A DNA stretch of 64,000 nt from Agelaius tricolor (taxonomy: Eukaryota; Chordata; Aves; Passeriformes; Icteridae), in the NCBI GenBank assembly GCA_023055355.1, contig JALJCS010000029.1, positions 3,162,001 to 3,226,000 of the forward strand, read 5' to 3'. Below are positions 14,582-26,225 of the stretch, in pieces. Below the pieces are notes generated by a model, which had not been told where the DNA came from, ran no database searches, and saw nothing but the letters and a program-made list of their open reading frames with translations. The translations under genes were made by a program, and so were the position numbers. Every line of letters begins with the position of its first letter. Positions within the stretch are counted from its first letter, which is position 1.

Positions 14582-14945
14582 TAGAAACATCACAGAACGG
14601 TTTGGGTTGGAAGGGACCTTAAAGATCACGTCCAACTCCCCTGCAATGGGCAGGGACACTTTCCACAAGCCCAGGGGACACCTTCCACCAGCCCAGGCTG
14701 CTCCAAGCCCTGTCCAAGCTGGCCTGGAATGGTCCCAGAGATCCAGGGGCAGCCACAGCTTCTCTGGGCACCCTGTGCCAGGGCCTCCCCATTGCTCACA
14801 GGGAACAATTCCCTCTCAATATCTCATCTAACCCTGCCCTCTGTCATTTGAAGCCATTTTCCCTTGTTCTGCCACTCCATGGCCTTGTCAAAAGTCACTT
14901 TCCTGCTTGCCTGGAAACTCTTCAGGCACTGGAAGGGCCTGGAGT
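14582..14945 (-). mobile_element. CR1-type LINE fragment, 5'-truncated, 3' end at left
   Basis: Read on the minus strand, the fragment ends in the typical CR1 3' terminus. On the plus strand this appears as ACGGTTTGGGTTGGAAGGGA followed by CCTTAAAGATCA at about 14597-14630. Upstream of it is the familiar CR1 ORF2/3'-UTR text (CACAGCTTCTCTGGGCACCC near 14754). It is about 360 bp long with no intact reading frame, so it is an old, dead copy. Confidence 0.85.
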
Positions 14946-16050
14946 GGACAAATTACACATATGACCAGAAAAAGAGAAAGTGATGGTATTTTAGACTCAT
15001 GGAATGCGCTGATACCTAGGAAGTACACACACTACTTGATTTTACTCTGCTGGTCTGCTCAGCAAAGGAAACCCCAAAGTCAAAGCAAAAACCAAGGTAG
15101 GCTTAAGCTGAGAGTCTCCCACTGCAGGGTCAGCAGGGCCCAGGAAGGAAAAGGGAGAAGTTTCAGCCATGGAGGATGAACAGGCAGCCAAGAAGAGAGC
15201 AGAGATGGGAACAGGGCTGAGCTCTCTGGCATGTGCAGGAGGTGATGGGAGCAAGCACAGGAACAGCTGGCACTGGGCATCTGTGGGAACATCCAAGATG
15301 TGAATGGACTCATGGTGGAAACCTCCACATGCATGAGGAGTGCCTGCCTGCAGCAAGGCTGCACCTTTCCTGCAGCAAGGCCTGCACCTGCCCTGGGGGT
15401 GCTCACACAGCCAGGACAGGATGCAGGCCCCTGGCAGGAAATCAGTGGTGAGTGTGGAGGAGGGGACACCCAGCCCTCAGCAGTGGGCACAACAGGCTCC
15501 ACAGCATGACATGGGCTGGAGGACTCATCCCTCAGGCTCTGGAGGAGGATGTGTCTTTGTGGGTGGGGAAAACTTCAGCAGCTTCTGCAGCCAGGCAGGA
15601 GCCCCCTGAGGTGTGGGATTTACCAGGCTGTGCTTGACCCCATGGAAACAGGCACAGCAGAGTTTGGGAGGCACCAGTACCCTGGCTGTGTTAAAGGAGA
15701 CAACAGGCTTTTGGCAAGCAAGAAACACATGATACCCTCCCAGAATCTGCTGATCGTGTTTATATAGGAAAATGACTCTGGAGAGATGGAAGGAGAGCAG
15801 AAAAACATGAAGCAGTTCCTGGCAGATGAGCACTGTGACACCCTCACAGTGCGTGGACACAGAGGCAGAGCAGCAGACCCTGGCAGATGGACACTGAGGA
15901 ATGTGCAGAAGGGGCTGTTGTAGGGAAAAAACAAACAACAACAAAGGGACAGCAGCTCTGCCTCACGGCTAGTGGGAATCCCTCTATTTCCTCCCATAAG
16001 CCGGCACTGGAGGCAGCAGGTATCCCGTTGGGATGCAGGAAACAACACAA
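14946..16050. other. Non-coding sequence
   Basis: No exon or known repeat was recognised. GC content rises gradually towards the CpG island at the right. Overlapping open frames on both strands here have no domain content. Confidence 0.35.
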
Positions 16051-16119
16051 GTTCCCCCCCACAGCCCTCGGAAGTCCAGGTTCGCGTGTGCACCCGCAGG
16101 CTCCGGCAGCCACTGCGGC

Positions 16120-16345
16120 TCCCCCGGGGCTGGGGACACCCCCGGAGGGGACAGCACGGCACAGGGACACCCCGGACACCGGGACACGAGGCACGGGACA
16201 CCCCGAATAACGGAACGCGGGGCAGGGGCATCCCAGAGGGAAGTGACACCCCCAAGCACCGGCACAAGGGACAGGGGACACCCCCGGAGAAAGGTGACAC
16301 CCACAGGAGACACCCCCGGCCGGGAACCCTCGGCGAGGCGCGGGG
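16120..16345. repeat. Degenerate GGGACACCCC-type short tandem repeat
   Basis: The words GGACACCCCCGG, GGGACACCCCGG and GACACCCCCAAG recur at irregular short spacing, forming a GC-rich variable repeat inside the CpG island. It lies just downstream of the predicted minus-strand exon, at the start of its intron. Confidence 0.6.
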
Positions 16346-16605
16346 CTGACACGGCCCCGCGGGAGGGGGACACAGCGGCTGTGCACCGCGCAATGGGATC
16401 CCCCGGGGGGGCGAGCGCAGCCCCGGGGCACGCACGGCAAACACGGGCGAAGGGACGGGCCGGGAAGGGCCGGGACGGGTCAGAAAGGGAGGCAGAGGGG
16501 CCGGAGCCGGATCCCTCCCGCCCCCCGCCCCCGAGGGGCACCAGCGGCCGCCGCGCCACCGACCGGCCCCCTCCCGCTCCAGGCCCGGCCGCGCTCCCCG
16601 GTTAC

Positions 16606-16950
16606 CTGCGGGCGGTCGGTGAGGCCAGGCCGCTATCTGGGGGCCATGACGGCGGGGCCGGGAGGCGGCGGGACGAGCGGGATGACCGGGACGAGCGGGA
16701 TGGTGTCGGGGGGGGGGGGGGGGGCGGAGGCCGCCGCCTCCCCCTCAGGCGGCGCGCGGGAAACCCGGGGGAGGGGGGGCGGGGGGGGGGGGGGGGAAGA
16801 GCGGGGGGCGCGCGACCCCCCCCGCGCGAGGGGGCGTGAGGGGCGCGCGCGCTGCGCGTGCACGCGGGGGAAGGGGGGGGCGCGGGGGGGAGGGGGCAGC
16901 GCGCGCGCCTCCGTCCGAGCTCCCGCGCGCGCCGCCCGGGCACTTTGTTT
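16606..16950 (-). other. ZBTB44: Predicted non-coding first exon (5' UTR) of ZBTB44
   Basis: On the minus strand the sequence reads CCGCCCGCAG|GTAACCGGGG, an excellent 5' splice site with the last exon base at 16606 and intron starting at 16605. The right boundary is only approximate: transcription is assumed to begin slightly downstream of the ZNF143-like motif at 16955-16970. The exon contains poly-G (plus strand) stretches near 16709-16726 and 16775-16796. No ZBTB44 protein sequence (BTB domain or zinc fingers) occurs in the window, as expected if coding starts in exon 2. Confidence 0.4.
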
Positions 16951-16954
16951 GTGT

Positions 16955-16970
16955 CCCACAATGCACCGCG
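16955..16970. promoter_or_regulatory. ZNF143/THAP11-like (SBS) motif
   Basis: CCCACAATGCACCGCG matches the well-known consensus CCCAnAATGCAnnGCG bound by ZNF143 and THAP11 at many ubiquitous promoters. Its position in the middle of the CpG island supports a nearby transcription start. Confidence 0.65.
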
Positions 16971-17040
16971 AGCGGCGGCGGGGGCGGGGCTCCGCGCATG
17001 CGCACACAGAGGCCGGCGGCGGCAACGGAGCCGGCACCCC

Positions 17041-17935
17041 GCGGGGAGAGAGAGAGAGAGAAACGGGGAAACGGCGGGGAGAGAGAGAGAGAAACGGGGA
17101 AACAGCGGAGAGAGAGAGAGAGAGAGAAACGGGGAAACGGCGGGGAGAGAGAGAGAGAGAGAAAAACGGGGAAACAGCGGGGAGAGAGAGAGAGAGAGAA
17201 ACGGGGAAACGACGGGGAGAGAGAGAGAGAGAGAAAAACGGGGAAACAGCGGGGAGAGAGAGAGAGAGAGAAACGGGGAAACGGCGGGGAGAGAGAGAGA
17301 GAGAGAAACGGGGAAACACAGCGGGGAGAGAGAGAGACAAACGGGGAAATAGCGGGGAGAGAGAGAGAGAGAAACGGGGAAACAGCGGGGAGAGAGAGAG
17401 AGAGAAACGGGGAAACAGCGGGGAGAGAGAGAGAGAGAAACGGGGAAACGGCGGGGAGAGAGAGAGAAACGGGGAAACACAGCGGAGAGAGAGAGAGAGA
17501 AAAACGGGGAAACAGCGGGGAGAGAGAGAAACGGGGAAACGGCGGGGAGAGAGAGAGAAACGGGGAAACACAGCGGAGAGAGAGAGAGAGAAAAACGGGG
17601 AAACAGCGGGGAGAGAGAGAAACGGGGAAACGGCGGGGAGAGAGAGAGAGAAACGGGGAAATAGCGGGGAGAGAGAGAGAAAAACGGGGAAACAGCGGGG
17701 GAACGGGGAAACACAGCGGGGAGAGAGAGAGAGAGAAACGGGAACGGAGCGGGGAAACCCAATGGGAAAAGAGAGGGAACGGGGAAATGGGGAACGGGGA
17801 AACCCAGCGGGGCGAGAGAGAGAAACGGGAAAACCCAGTGGGGAGAGAAACAGGAATGGGGAACGGGAAAACCCGGCGGGGAGAGAGAGAAAAATGGGAG
17901 CGGGGAAACGGGGAGAGAGAGCACGGGGAAACGGG
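17041..17935. repeat. Purine-only minisatellite (GGGGAGAGAGAG...AAACGGGGAAAC)
   Basis: Roughly 25 units of about 28-38 bp are present. Each has a GGGG, a GA dinucleotide run of variable length, and AAACGGGGAAAC followed by a short spacer (AGC, GGC, CAGC). On the plus strand the array is almost entirely G and A, with C only in the spacer words. Length variation comes mainly from the (GA)n part. Very long open frames here on both strands are repeat artefacts made of Arg/Glu/Gly/Asn or Ser/Leu/Pro. The array lies immediately upstream of the presumed ZBTB44 start. Confidence 0.95.
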
Positions 17936-18540
17936 GAACCCCAGCGGGGGGAATGGGGCCCTGGGGAACCCCAGAGCAGGGAAACAGGGTCTTTCTGCAT
18001 CCCAGCGGGGTCCTGCTGCACCCAGAGCAGGGAAACGGGGACCTGCTGCATCCCACCGGGGGGAAATGGGGTCCTAGTGAGCCCCAATGGGGGCAAACGG
18101 GGTCCTGCTGTATCCCAACGGGGGGAAATGGGGTTCTGCTAGACCACAACAGGGAGAAACTGGGTTCTTGTGAACCCCAGTGGGAGGTTCTAGGGAGCCC
18201 CAGTGGGGTCCTGCTGAATCCCAGTGGGGCCAAATGGGGCCCTGCTGTGCCCCAGCTGGGTTCTGGTGTCCCCCAGCATGGGGAGAACGGGGCCCCAATT
18301 CCCCTCAATGGGGTAATGGGGTGGGAGTGCTGCCTGGCAGAGGCTGAACAGGGCCTGGAGCACCCAGCAGAGAGGGGACAGTGCTGGTGTGCCAGGAACC
18401 GGGCAGAGAACGGAGCTCCAGTGACCCCCCTTGTGCCATTGGGGCACGGGGAGAATGAGGGGCATGGGGAGAATGAGGGGCACGGGGGAGCAAGGGACAC
18501 CAGGGGAATGAGGGACACCAGGGACACTGGGACATGCAGC
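17936..18540. repeat. Degenerate G-rich minisatellite (CCCAGnGGGGnAAnTGGGGTCCTG type)
   Basis: The words GGGGTCCTGCTG, GAACCCCAG and GGGGAAAnGGGG recur every 30-50 bp from the end of the purine array to about 18260. They decay into simpler GGGGAATGAGGGGCAC and GGGACACCAGGG repeats up to 18535. It looks like an older, mutated continuation of the neighbouring array. Confidence 0.75.
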
Positions 18541-18583
18541 CAGCAGGGACTGGGGAGTGTATGCCCCCGGCTGCACATCCCAC

Positions 18584-19188
18584 TGTTACAGATACACACT
18601 ATAATATTGGCTTTTCACAAATATTAAAATGGATTTCATGTGTGTAATGTTAAAGTAATTTTGTTCTAAAGATACAGTTTTTATTTCTGTTGTTAATTAA
18701 GCTTAGACAGTAGTGCAATAGCTGATATCAGTGTGCTTGTGTTAAAATGCCTGCTTGGGTGGGATAACACCCAATGAACATAAGATAAAGACACCTACTA
18801 CAGGTATGCCAACTATCAGCACTCACCATCTGAAGACAGTGTGGACCAAGACCCAGAACTAGAAGTAACAAAAAAAGGACTAAAACCACAGCCAAGGAGT
18901 ACACATGCTCTAAAAAGGCGAACCCAAGGAGGAGCCATGCTAAACAGTTCTTAGAATATGTAAGCTAGCTTAAGAAAAAAGTTTACTGTGCATGAGAGTC
19001 TATGAATATGCAACAGGCTGGTATAAAGAAAAATATATTTAAAGAATATCCCTGAAAGTGATAGTGCAGTCTTAGCTGAGTGCCATGGTGCACCTGGCCA
19101 TAATTACCTTTACACTATAGTCCTTGCCTCCTGTTATCCTTTATTAAACTTTTTCCATTTTCACAAGAGACTAAACGTGTTTCTCACA
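18584..19188 (+). mobile_element. Probable solo LTR of an avian endogenous retrovirus
   Basis: A block of about 605 bp, AT-rich compared with its neighbours, starts TGTTACAG and ends near TTTCTCACA. An ATTAAA-type polyadenylation signal (19143-19148) lies shortly before the end, as in LTRs. Flanks show only an imperfect direct repeat (CATCCCAC / CATCCCCC), so the boundaries are tentative. No coding remnants were seen. Confidence 0.55.
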
Positions 19189-19265
19189 CCATCCCCCAGC
19201 AGGGGCTGCCCCGGGGCACTGGGATGATCCAGCCGTGCATCCCCGGGGTGTGGGAGTGGCTGGGG

Positions 19266-19865
19266 GGGGTAGGATGGTCTGGACAGACAGAGATGAGAGA
19301 TCTCTGCAGCCAGGGCTGGAACTTGGGGTTCATTGCAAAGGGCCTGGGGGCAGGGCCCTGCTGGGAGCTGCCAGGCACAGCTCAGAGCAGGACTGAGAGA
19401 AGAGAGGGGGAGAGAGGATGAGAGGGTGAGAGAGTAAGGGAGTAAAAAAGATAAAAGAGCGAGGTTCCCATTACAATACAATAAATCTTCTTCTGTGTTG
19501 AATATTCTGATTCTCACTAACCAATCTAGTACAAGATACAAATCCTACAGCATTTCCATACAGCCTATAAGAATCATTACATTACCATCCTGTGCTACAT
19601 TTTAAACCCTAAAAACTCCTCTTTGGGCCCCTTCTGCCAAGCTGTAGGGTCTGCTCTGCCCCTTGGGCCTGTCTGCAAGCAGAGGGTGTTGTTCCATCAA
19701 AAGGGGATCACCTTCAGCAGCCACACCATTGTTTTACAGTTGTTCAGTAACTGAGGGATCTCAAAGCTTGCTTTCATTTCAATCTCAATTATAGTTTCCA
19801 TATTCTCAAAATCTTTTGCCAGACAATCATATTGATAAGGCTTTCCTGTTTCATCTTCCCCAGCA
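19266..19865 (-). mobile_element. Solo LTR, family X, copy 1
   Basis: About 600 bp closely resembling 30404-31004 (same orientation, near-identical over most of its length). It is flanked by the direct repeat CTGGGG (19260-19265 and 19866-19871), a 6-bp target-site duplication typical of class II (ERVK-like) elements. Read on the minus strand it starts TGCTGGGGAAG. No internal retroviral genes are adjacent, so it is a solo LTR. The left edge lies in a G-run, so it is uncertain by a few bases. Confidence 0.65.
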
Positions 19866-21766
19866 CTGGGGCACTGGGATGTTCCAGCCATGCCTCCCTG
19901 GGCACTGGGATGCTCTGCTCCTGCATCCTCCAGCCACGGGATGTCAGGGCATTCTGCCCTCCCCAAACGTGGGGTACCCCAGCTCCCAGAGCCTCACAAA
20001 CCACCCACCAGTTTGCAACCAATCAACTTTAATGAATCCCTAATTAATCCACCCTGATAATTTGGTCTGAATCTGCACTAATTTGGGTAAACACAGCTTT
20101 AAAACAGGATGGACACAACCCTTTCCTCTGTGGATTGTTTTATGGCCTGGTTTTTTTGTTGGTTTGGGTTTGTTTTTGGTGATGAGCTCTCAGTAAATTG
20201 AAGCAGGAAACAGATTGAAGGGCCAGGGTCCAAAAGTGTTAATCAGCAGTAAAAATTTAAAACCTGTCCCTGGAAAAGCCACGCTGCTCCATCAGCAGAA
20301 AGAAAAGGGGCCAAACTCCCCTTGTGCTGTTGTGAAAACTCAGGGATCCTTTTAGATGCTTCCTTACACAGCTGAGGGGAGAACCAGAGCAGAGATTTGG
20401 ACTGGATTTAATTCTCATTTCACTTCCCCTTACATTGCTATTGTGTTCCCAGGGATCTCTCCTGCAATCCTGACACATGCAGCCTCCCCTTGCAATCTAC
20501 TCCCGTGTAAAGCAGGAGTAAAATAGCACCAATTTCAGCTCATTACATGTCTGCAGGTGCTGTTTCCACTTTAATGAGACATCACTTTCAAGGAAATCTG
20601 CTCCTGGCTACCCATGGTAACTCCTGAATCACGGAGGATTATGGAAAAAACCTCAGGCTGCCATCCCTTAGCTTCAAAAAGCTCTGAAAAGTCTCTATCA
20701 GGGGCTTTTTGATGGTGAAATTGTAGAATGAGTGATTTTAGTCAACTGAGAGCCAGTGCTGGTTCCTGCAGACGCAGAATCTGATGTGCCTTTTCTTGCT
20801 GACTTCCCTAGATGTGTTGCTGCAACTTTAAAATTGCCCTAAAATGCTGATTTGTAACCATTTCATGAATAAAGAGTCAGGTGAGCCCAGCAGAGACTCT
20901 CAGTGCTGGGGGTTGCCACACATGCTTGGATCTACCTTGAAACTTGCTCTGAGCAGGTGATGGGCTTTGCACAGGAGGAAAAATGGATCTAAACTAGACA
21001 AATTTGTGGCAGGAAGATAGTAAAATTAAAGTAAAATTAAGTAAAATTAAAATTAAGTAAAGGTAAAATTAAGCATGGTCTGTGTCCTCAGTGTCAAAAC
21101 CAACAGTCTTTAAACCTGCTCCATGTGAGCTGGAAATAAGCCATAAAATTCCAGAATAAAGAATTGCCTTGACTTTCTTTTGAAAGAATTATTCAGTAAT
21201 TAACTCGTCATTCCTGTGTGCAGGAAGCTAAGAATAGACACTAATAGCATTCAACTGGTAAGTTTTATTCATGAAAGCTCTTCTACTTGTTCCAGATAAA
21301 GTTGGGGATCTGAGGATGCTACTGGAAGATAAACCAAATAGTTTTTCAGAGACAGTACCAGGTTCCAGAACACCATGTTTATAAAAGTTTCTCTCCTTTA
21401 TGCCATGCTAAAATCTGGTAAAAGTGATATAGGTAGGAAGAGAACTGTTTCAGTCCTTTTATTGACAGCTTTTATAAAAGCACTATGAGATTTGTTTGCT
21501 CTCAGTCTCTAGTGCTGTGTATGCAAGATGATCTGACTTGCCTGAAAAAGAAAAGAGCCCTGCTCACATCATCACTGCAGGAGCAACCAGCCTGCTCAGA
21601 CCTCAGCTTTTCCCCCTTATTAACAACATTTTATCAGCCCTGGATGCCTGCAGAGGTTCTCCAGTGATTCCAGAGCCAGGGAGAAGGAAAACCAGAGGAG
21701 GAGCTGTGTTGGTTCACACCTGCTCAGGTTTCCTCAGTGACTGGGTTGTCCTTTATTACTCTGCTT
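19866..21766. other. Non-coding intergenic sequence
   Basis: No gene was recognised. A small AT-rich tandem motif (GTAAAATTAA, several degenerate copies) lies at about 21018-21072. The rest appears single copy. Confidence 0.4.
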
Positions 21767-22376
21767 TCTCTGGGGTCTCTGTGGTCCTGGCTGAGATGTG
21801 GCAGAGTCTCTTTTCCCAGCCTGGCAAGCAAAGAAGGAGTCAGGATTCTTCTGTTCTGGTTTCCAAGGTTGTTTATGTTTCTGTTATCTGTAGCATTCTT
21901 TCCCTGGCCTGCTGAGGTCTGTTTTCAGCAGGTCAGTCAGTGGCACACTGCCCACCCTCAGGGTGTTGTTGTCTTTTTATACTAAAACCTATGTGTACAT
22001 TATTTACCATAACTTCCCAATACCCATCACCTATGTTAGACACTGAGCTTCTACTCTAAACCAATCCAAAAGTGCCAACATCACCCAGAAGATGGAGGCC
22101 AAGAAGAAGAAAGAAGAAGGACAAGGCGTGCCCAAATTCTTTCATCTTGGGACTCCAAGCCCTCATTCTAAAAACCCCAAAATTCCACTTTTCGACCCTG
22201 TGGCAAACTAACTATCATTCTACTTAAACTCTCATGGCTTGCAGATCCTCATATAAGGTTGGTAATTGTTTTTCCAGGGTCAAAATAAAAAGCACAGAGG
22301 TCTTGGGGTCTGTGCCAAGGTCTCTGAGCCCCCTGGCAGGGCCTGGACAACCAGAGGGATGTCCTGGGTCCCAACA
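21767..22376 (-). mobile_element. Probable solo LTR (class II ERV)
   Basis: A 610-bp block is flanked by the direct repeat CTGCTT (21761-21766 and 22377-22382), a 6-bp duplication. On the minus strand it begins TGTTGGGACCCAGG, a terminal sequence resembling that of the family X LTRs. It includes GA-rich text near 22090-22130 and has no coding content. The far end does not show a perfect CA. Confidence 0.6.
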
Positions 22377-22382
22377 CTGCTT

Positions 22383-24700
22383 TTTCCATCGAGTTGCAGT
22401 TTCCCAGTGAGAGGCTGAGAAATGCCAAATCCTGATTCCTGGTACTTGCCCAGTGCTGGGATGTGCTCTTGCATGCATTTTACAATATCCTGGGATTGAT
22501 TTGTGGATGTAGATGGAGCAACACCAACATAAACCCTGAGTGATTCAGTGATAAAACTGCTCTGTGCATCTTCTGCTCTCTTACAAGGACGTAGAGGGAT
22601 GTCAGGATTTCCTGGGCTGAACCTCCTGGAATTTGATGGGTATAAAACAGCTTTCAATGAGATTCCTGTCTGCAGCATGAGGGGAGTGACTGGAGGTTGT
22701 GCCATGCCCTTAAAGCCTCCTTTGTCCGTCCAAACAGAAATTCTGTTTTCCCATACATTCAGAAAACACCCAGGTGTATCTCCCATCCATCCCTGGGATC
22801 TACCCCTTTCTTTAATCCTTGAATCTCTCCCTTGCTTACCTCACTCAAGCAGCCAGAAGGTGCCATTTCTGGCTGGAAGCTGCCTCACCCTGCTTTTGCA
22901 GCCTGTAGGATGTGTTTTCCTGTGCTTCAGCAGCTCTTGGAGCAGCCACTGCACTGCCAGCAGCCTGCTCCTGGCAGGATTCCTCATGAACAACCACAGC
23001 AAGTGACACCTTCCCTGCACAGCCTTGCTCTCCCCTCCCTGACCCAGCAGCTCCTGAGGGAAAGCAGCTTTGCTCCCACACTCAGGGACTGTTGCCTGCT
23101 CCTGAATTTACCTCTGGAGTGCAGGAGCTGTTTCCTCTCCACCCTCCTGCCTGTTGTGGTCTCTAGGGCTCAGTTAATCTGCTTTAACTCCATCCTGCTT
23201 CTCTCTTTGGAAACTCCTGATTTTCTCCTGACATGGGGAGGATTTGGGGTCTGTGTCCTCCCCAGACCTGAAAGTCCTTTTCCTTTTCCTCAGCCAGGGT
23301 GGTGCTGGGGGTTAAAGCATCCTAGTTGGCAGGAGAGGAGGTTGAAGCAGGAATTTCAGAGAGAAACCTTTCTAAAAATCCCAGCATTTCAACAGCCCCT
23401 CAGAAATGCCATTGCCAAGGAACCAGAGAGTTGCTTGGGCACCTGAGGATGGATTGATCAGGTATCTGTGTGGGGAAAGAGGGATCTAACAGAGCAGGGG
23501 GGTTGTAGGACCAAGATGGATGAGCTGAGCAGAGGATAAGGGCAGAAAAGGGATGTTATGGCTCTAGGACAGGGCAGGAAGGATGATTCCATCAGGAATA
23601 AGGATGGATTTGTGGCTGAAGCAGCGGGTGCTGGTGAGACCTTGCTGGGACACCATGGTCCCTTCTGTCCAGGGATGATAATTCAGCCCAGAGCTGAGGA
23701 GGGTGTTTTATGAGGTGAGCCTTGCACAGTTTAGCAAAGTAAGGCTGGAAGAGGCCTGACTGCTGTCCACAGACACATGGGGAGGGAGGGATGGACCCAG
23801 GAGAGAGGAAAATAATTAAAAACAGAACAGTTTTAGCACAAGGATAAGGGGGAGCAACTGTCCAGCAATGGCTGGGGCTGGAGATCAGGAGAGCCCAGTT
23901 CTTGGAGGGAGAAGCTCTTGAGATCAAGGAGCAAAGCACCATTTCAACACAGAGCTGGAAATGGTCATGCCTGGGGGAAGCCTGTGCCATCCTACAGCCT
24001 CTGGAAGTGCCTTTAAGAGGAAATATACCCATAAAACATAATTACCCTGATGGAGGAGCAGCATTATGGGCAGCACAGGCTGGGGAGGTGCAGCCAAGGG
24101 TTGACCCCAAAGATTTGCCCTGGTGGGACTGCAGAGATCCATCTGTGCCTGCTGGTCCCCATTGTCTCTATGGTATCATCGTAGATAGAGTGTAAGAAAT
24201 GTTCCCTAAGGTTTATTTCTTACCCCACAGTCACTTTCTTACCCACTATTTTTTTTTAAGTTAAATTATGATGGTTACACTGATATCCTTAATTAAGGAC
24301 TTTTCCCCTACCTGGTAATATCCCAAAGCCTTGGGATATTATCCAATATCCCAATGCCTTTGCATTGTTTAAATTATTCAACTCAAACCCAGCGATGGCA
24401 ACAAAACAAGGAAGTAAAAAGGTGGGGAAAAGCCAGGGCAGGCTGTCACCTTAATGAGCTGCTGTCACCCTAATGAGCTGCAAGGCAGGGCCTGTCCCTG
24501 TGCCAGGGAAGTCACCTGGAATGAAAGTCACACCTGGCTGTAAACAGGGTGGCAGCAGGGGCAGTGGGGACATGTCCTGTGCTGGCTTAACCCGTGGTGG
24601 GGTGAACACAGGCAGCCTCTGCAGCAGCATTTTCTGGCTGCATAAGTGCAGGGAAATACCCAGGATATAGACAATAATAATGTAATGTGGAATGTTAGAA
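22383..24700. other. Non-coding intergenic sequence
   Basis: No exon was recognised. Open frames up to about 200 codons (for example 22832-23446 plus) lack domains and splice context. A 10-bp-arm palindrome (AATATCCCAA / TTGGGATATT, 4-nt loop) lies at 24317-24340. A short tandem duplication (CTGTCACCnTAATGAGCTG, two copies) lies at about 24442-24481. Confidence 0.4.
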
Positions 24701-26225
24701 TAATAAAATTTTGTGTATGTGTATATATATATGTATGTATATGTAACATTCTGTGTATATATTGTATATTTTAATAATGTAAAATGACATATATTATATG
24801 TATATATAATATATAATATATAATATATATATTATATAACATATATATTATATAATATCTATTATAATATATATACAATATATATTATAATATATATTAC
24901 ATAATATATATTATAATATATATTGTATATATGCAGAATATATTAATGTATATTATATAAATGTATAATACATATTATATAATGTATAATATATTGTAAT
25001 GTATAATGTATATGTATTGTATATTATAATAATGGTATAATATAATGGTAATAATAGTAACTGTGAATATGATGTAATATGATATGATATAATATAATAT
25101 AATATAATATAATATAATATAATATAATATAATTTATAGAAAATAAAGCAGACATCAGGGTGGGCTTTCACCCAGGACAGCTGGCAGGTATCCAAGCTTC
25201 CCTTGCAATGAGCCCAGGTTTATTCCAACGAGGTGGCTCCAAAATTCCCATTGGCATAAAGCAAATGTAGCCCTCCAGTGTTTCAGAGCTACATATCCAG
25301 AGAGCAGCAAATTCCACTGCCTGTGGTTATCCCACAGTTAAGTGAAGCAGTCAGAATCCCCTCTGCTTATGTCCTGTTTAGGCTGTCTGTCCTAGTAAAG
25401 AGCAGAATTATCTAAATGTGGGAACAGATTTCTATTCTGTATCTATGTATAAATATAATGTGTCTGTATTATGTCTATATTGTGTGTATAGAACATATGT
25501 ATATATAATATGTACATAATATACCCATTATGTATATAAATATATATTATCTAGAATATAATTATTAGTTATCATTATCTATTACATATTGTCATAGAGG
25601 TATAAAATTTGCTGACAGAATATATGTATATATTATGTATATACATGTATATATTATGTATATATAATATATATGACATATAATGTATAATGTAACATAT
25701 ATGACATATACATATAATATAATAAATATATTATCATGGATTAATAGGATTCTATGTAGAATATATTAATAGACTATATTAATATATAATAGAATTCTAT
25801 GTAGATATATAACATGTATATATCTAATAGATGATGTATATACAGATATATAATAGAATTCTGTGATACTATGTGTCTAATATGTATATTATGCATATAT
25901 AATATATATGATGTATATATACATCATATACACAATATATTATATGGTTCTATAATGGTTTAAATATATTATATATTATATATTATATACAGTTCATATT
26001 ATACAGCTTTATATTATCAGGTATATATAGTATATTATCTGTAGTATATTATATATTATAATATAGTATATTATCTATACTAGTATAATATAGTATACTA
26101 TCTATAATATAGTATAGTATACTATCTATAATATAGTATAGTATAGTATAATATAATATAATATAATATAATATAATATAATAATATAAGTATATCATAT
26201 ATACCAAAAGATATACTGTATATGT
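24700..26225. repeat. AT-rich low-complexity block (TATA/ATAAT simple repeats)
   Basis: Two stretches (about 24715-25135 and 25435-26225) consist almost wholly of A and T with TATATA, ATATAATA and perfect (TATAA)n runs (25083-25131 and 26143-26182). They are separated by about 300 bp of ordinary sequence (25140-25435). Translated frames rich in Tyr/Ile/Leu are artefacts. Confidence 0.9.

Larger units (their letters stand above)
16050..17040 (-). promoter_or_regulatory. ZBTB44: CpG island, probable ZBTB44 promoter (possibly bidirectional)
   Basis: About 1 kb is very GC- and CpG-rich and flanked by ordinary sequence, as expected of a housekeeping promoter. It contains a near-perfect ZNF143/THAP11-type motif (CCCACAATGCACCGCG, 16955-16970), common within about 100 bp of TATA-less start sites. 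A strong minus-strand splice donor lies about 350 bp away. No TATA box is visible. In human the gene next to the 3' end of ADAMTS8 is ZBTB44, also on the minus strand and with a non-coding first exon, and a divergent transcript is known there. The identification is therefore synteny plus signals, without coding evidence. Confidence 0.55.

Noticed and set aside
16602..18599. Very long open frames (up to 665 codons) on both strands over the purine array
   Set aside because: They are translations of the GA-rich minisatellite and of poly-G/C sequence (Arg/Glu/Gly or Ser/Leu/Pro repeats) and run through predicted promoter and repeat DNA.
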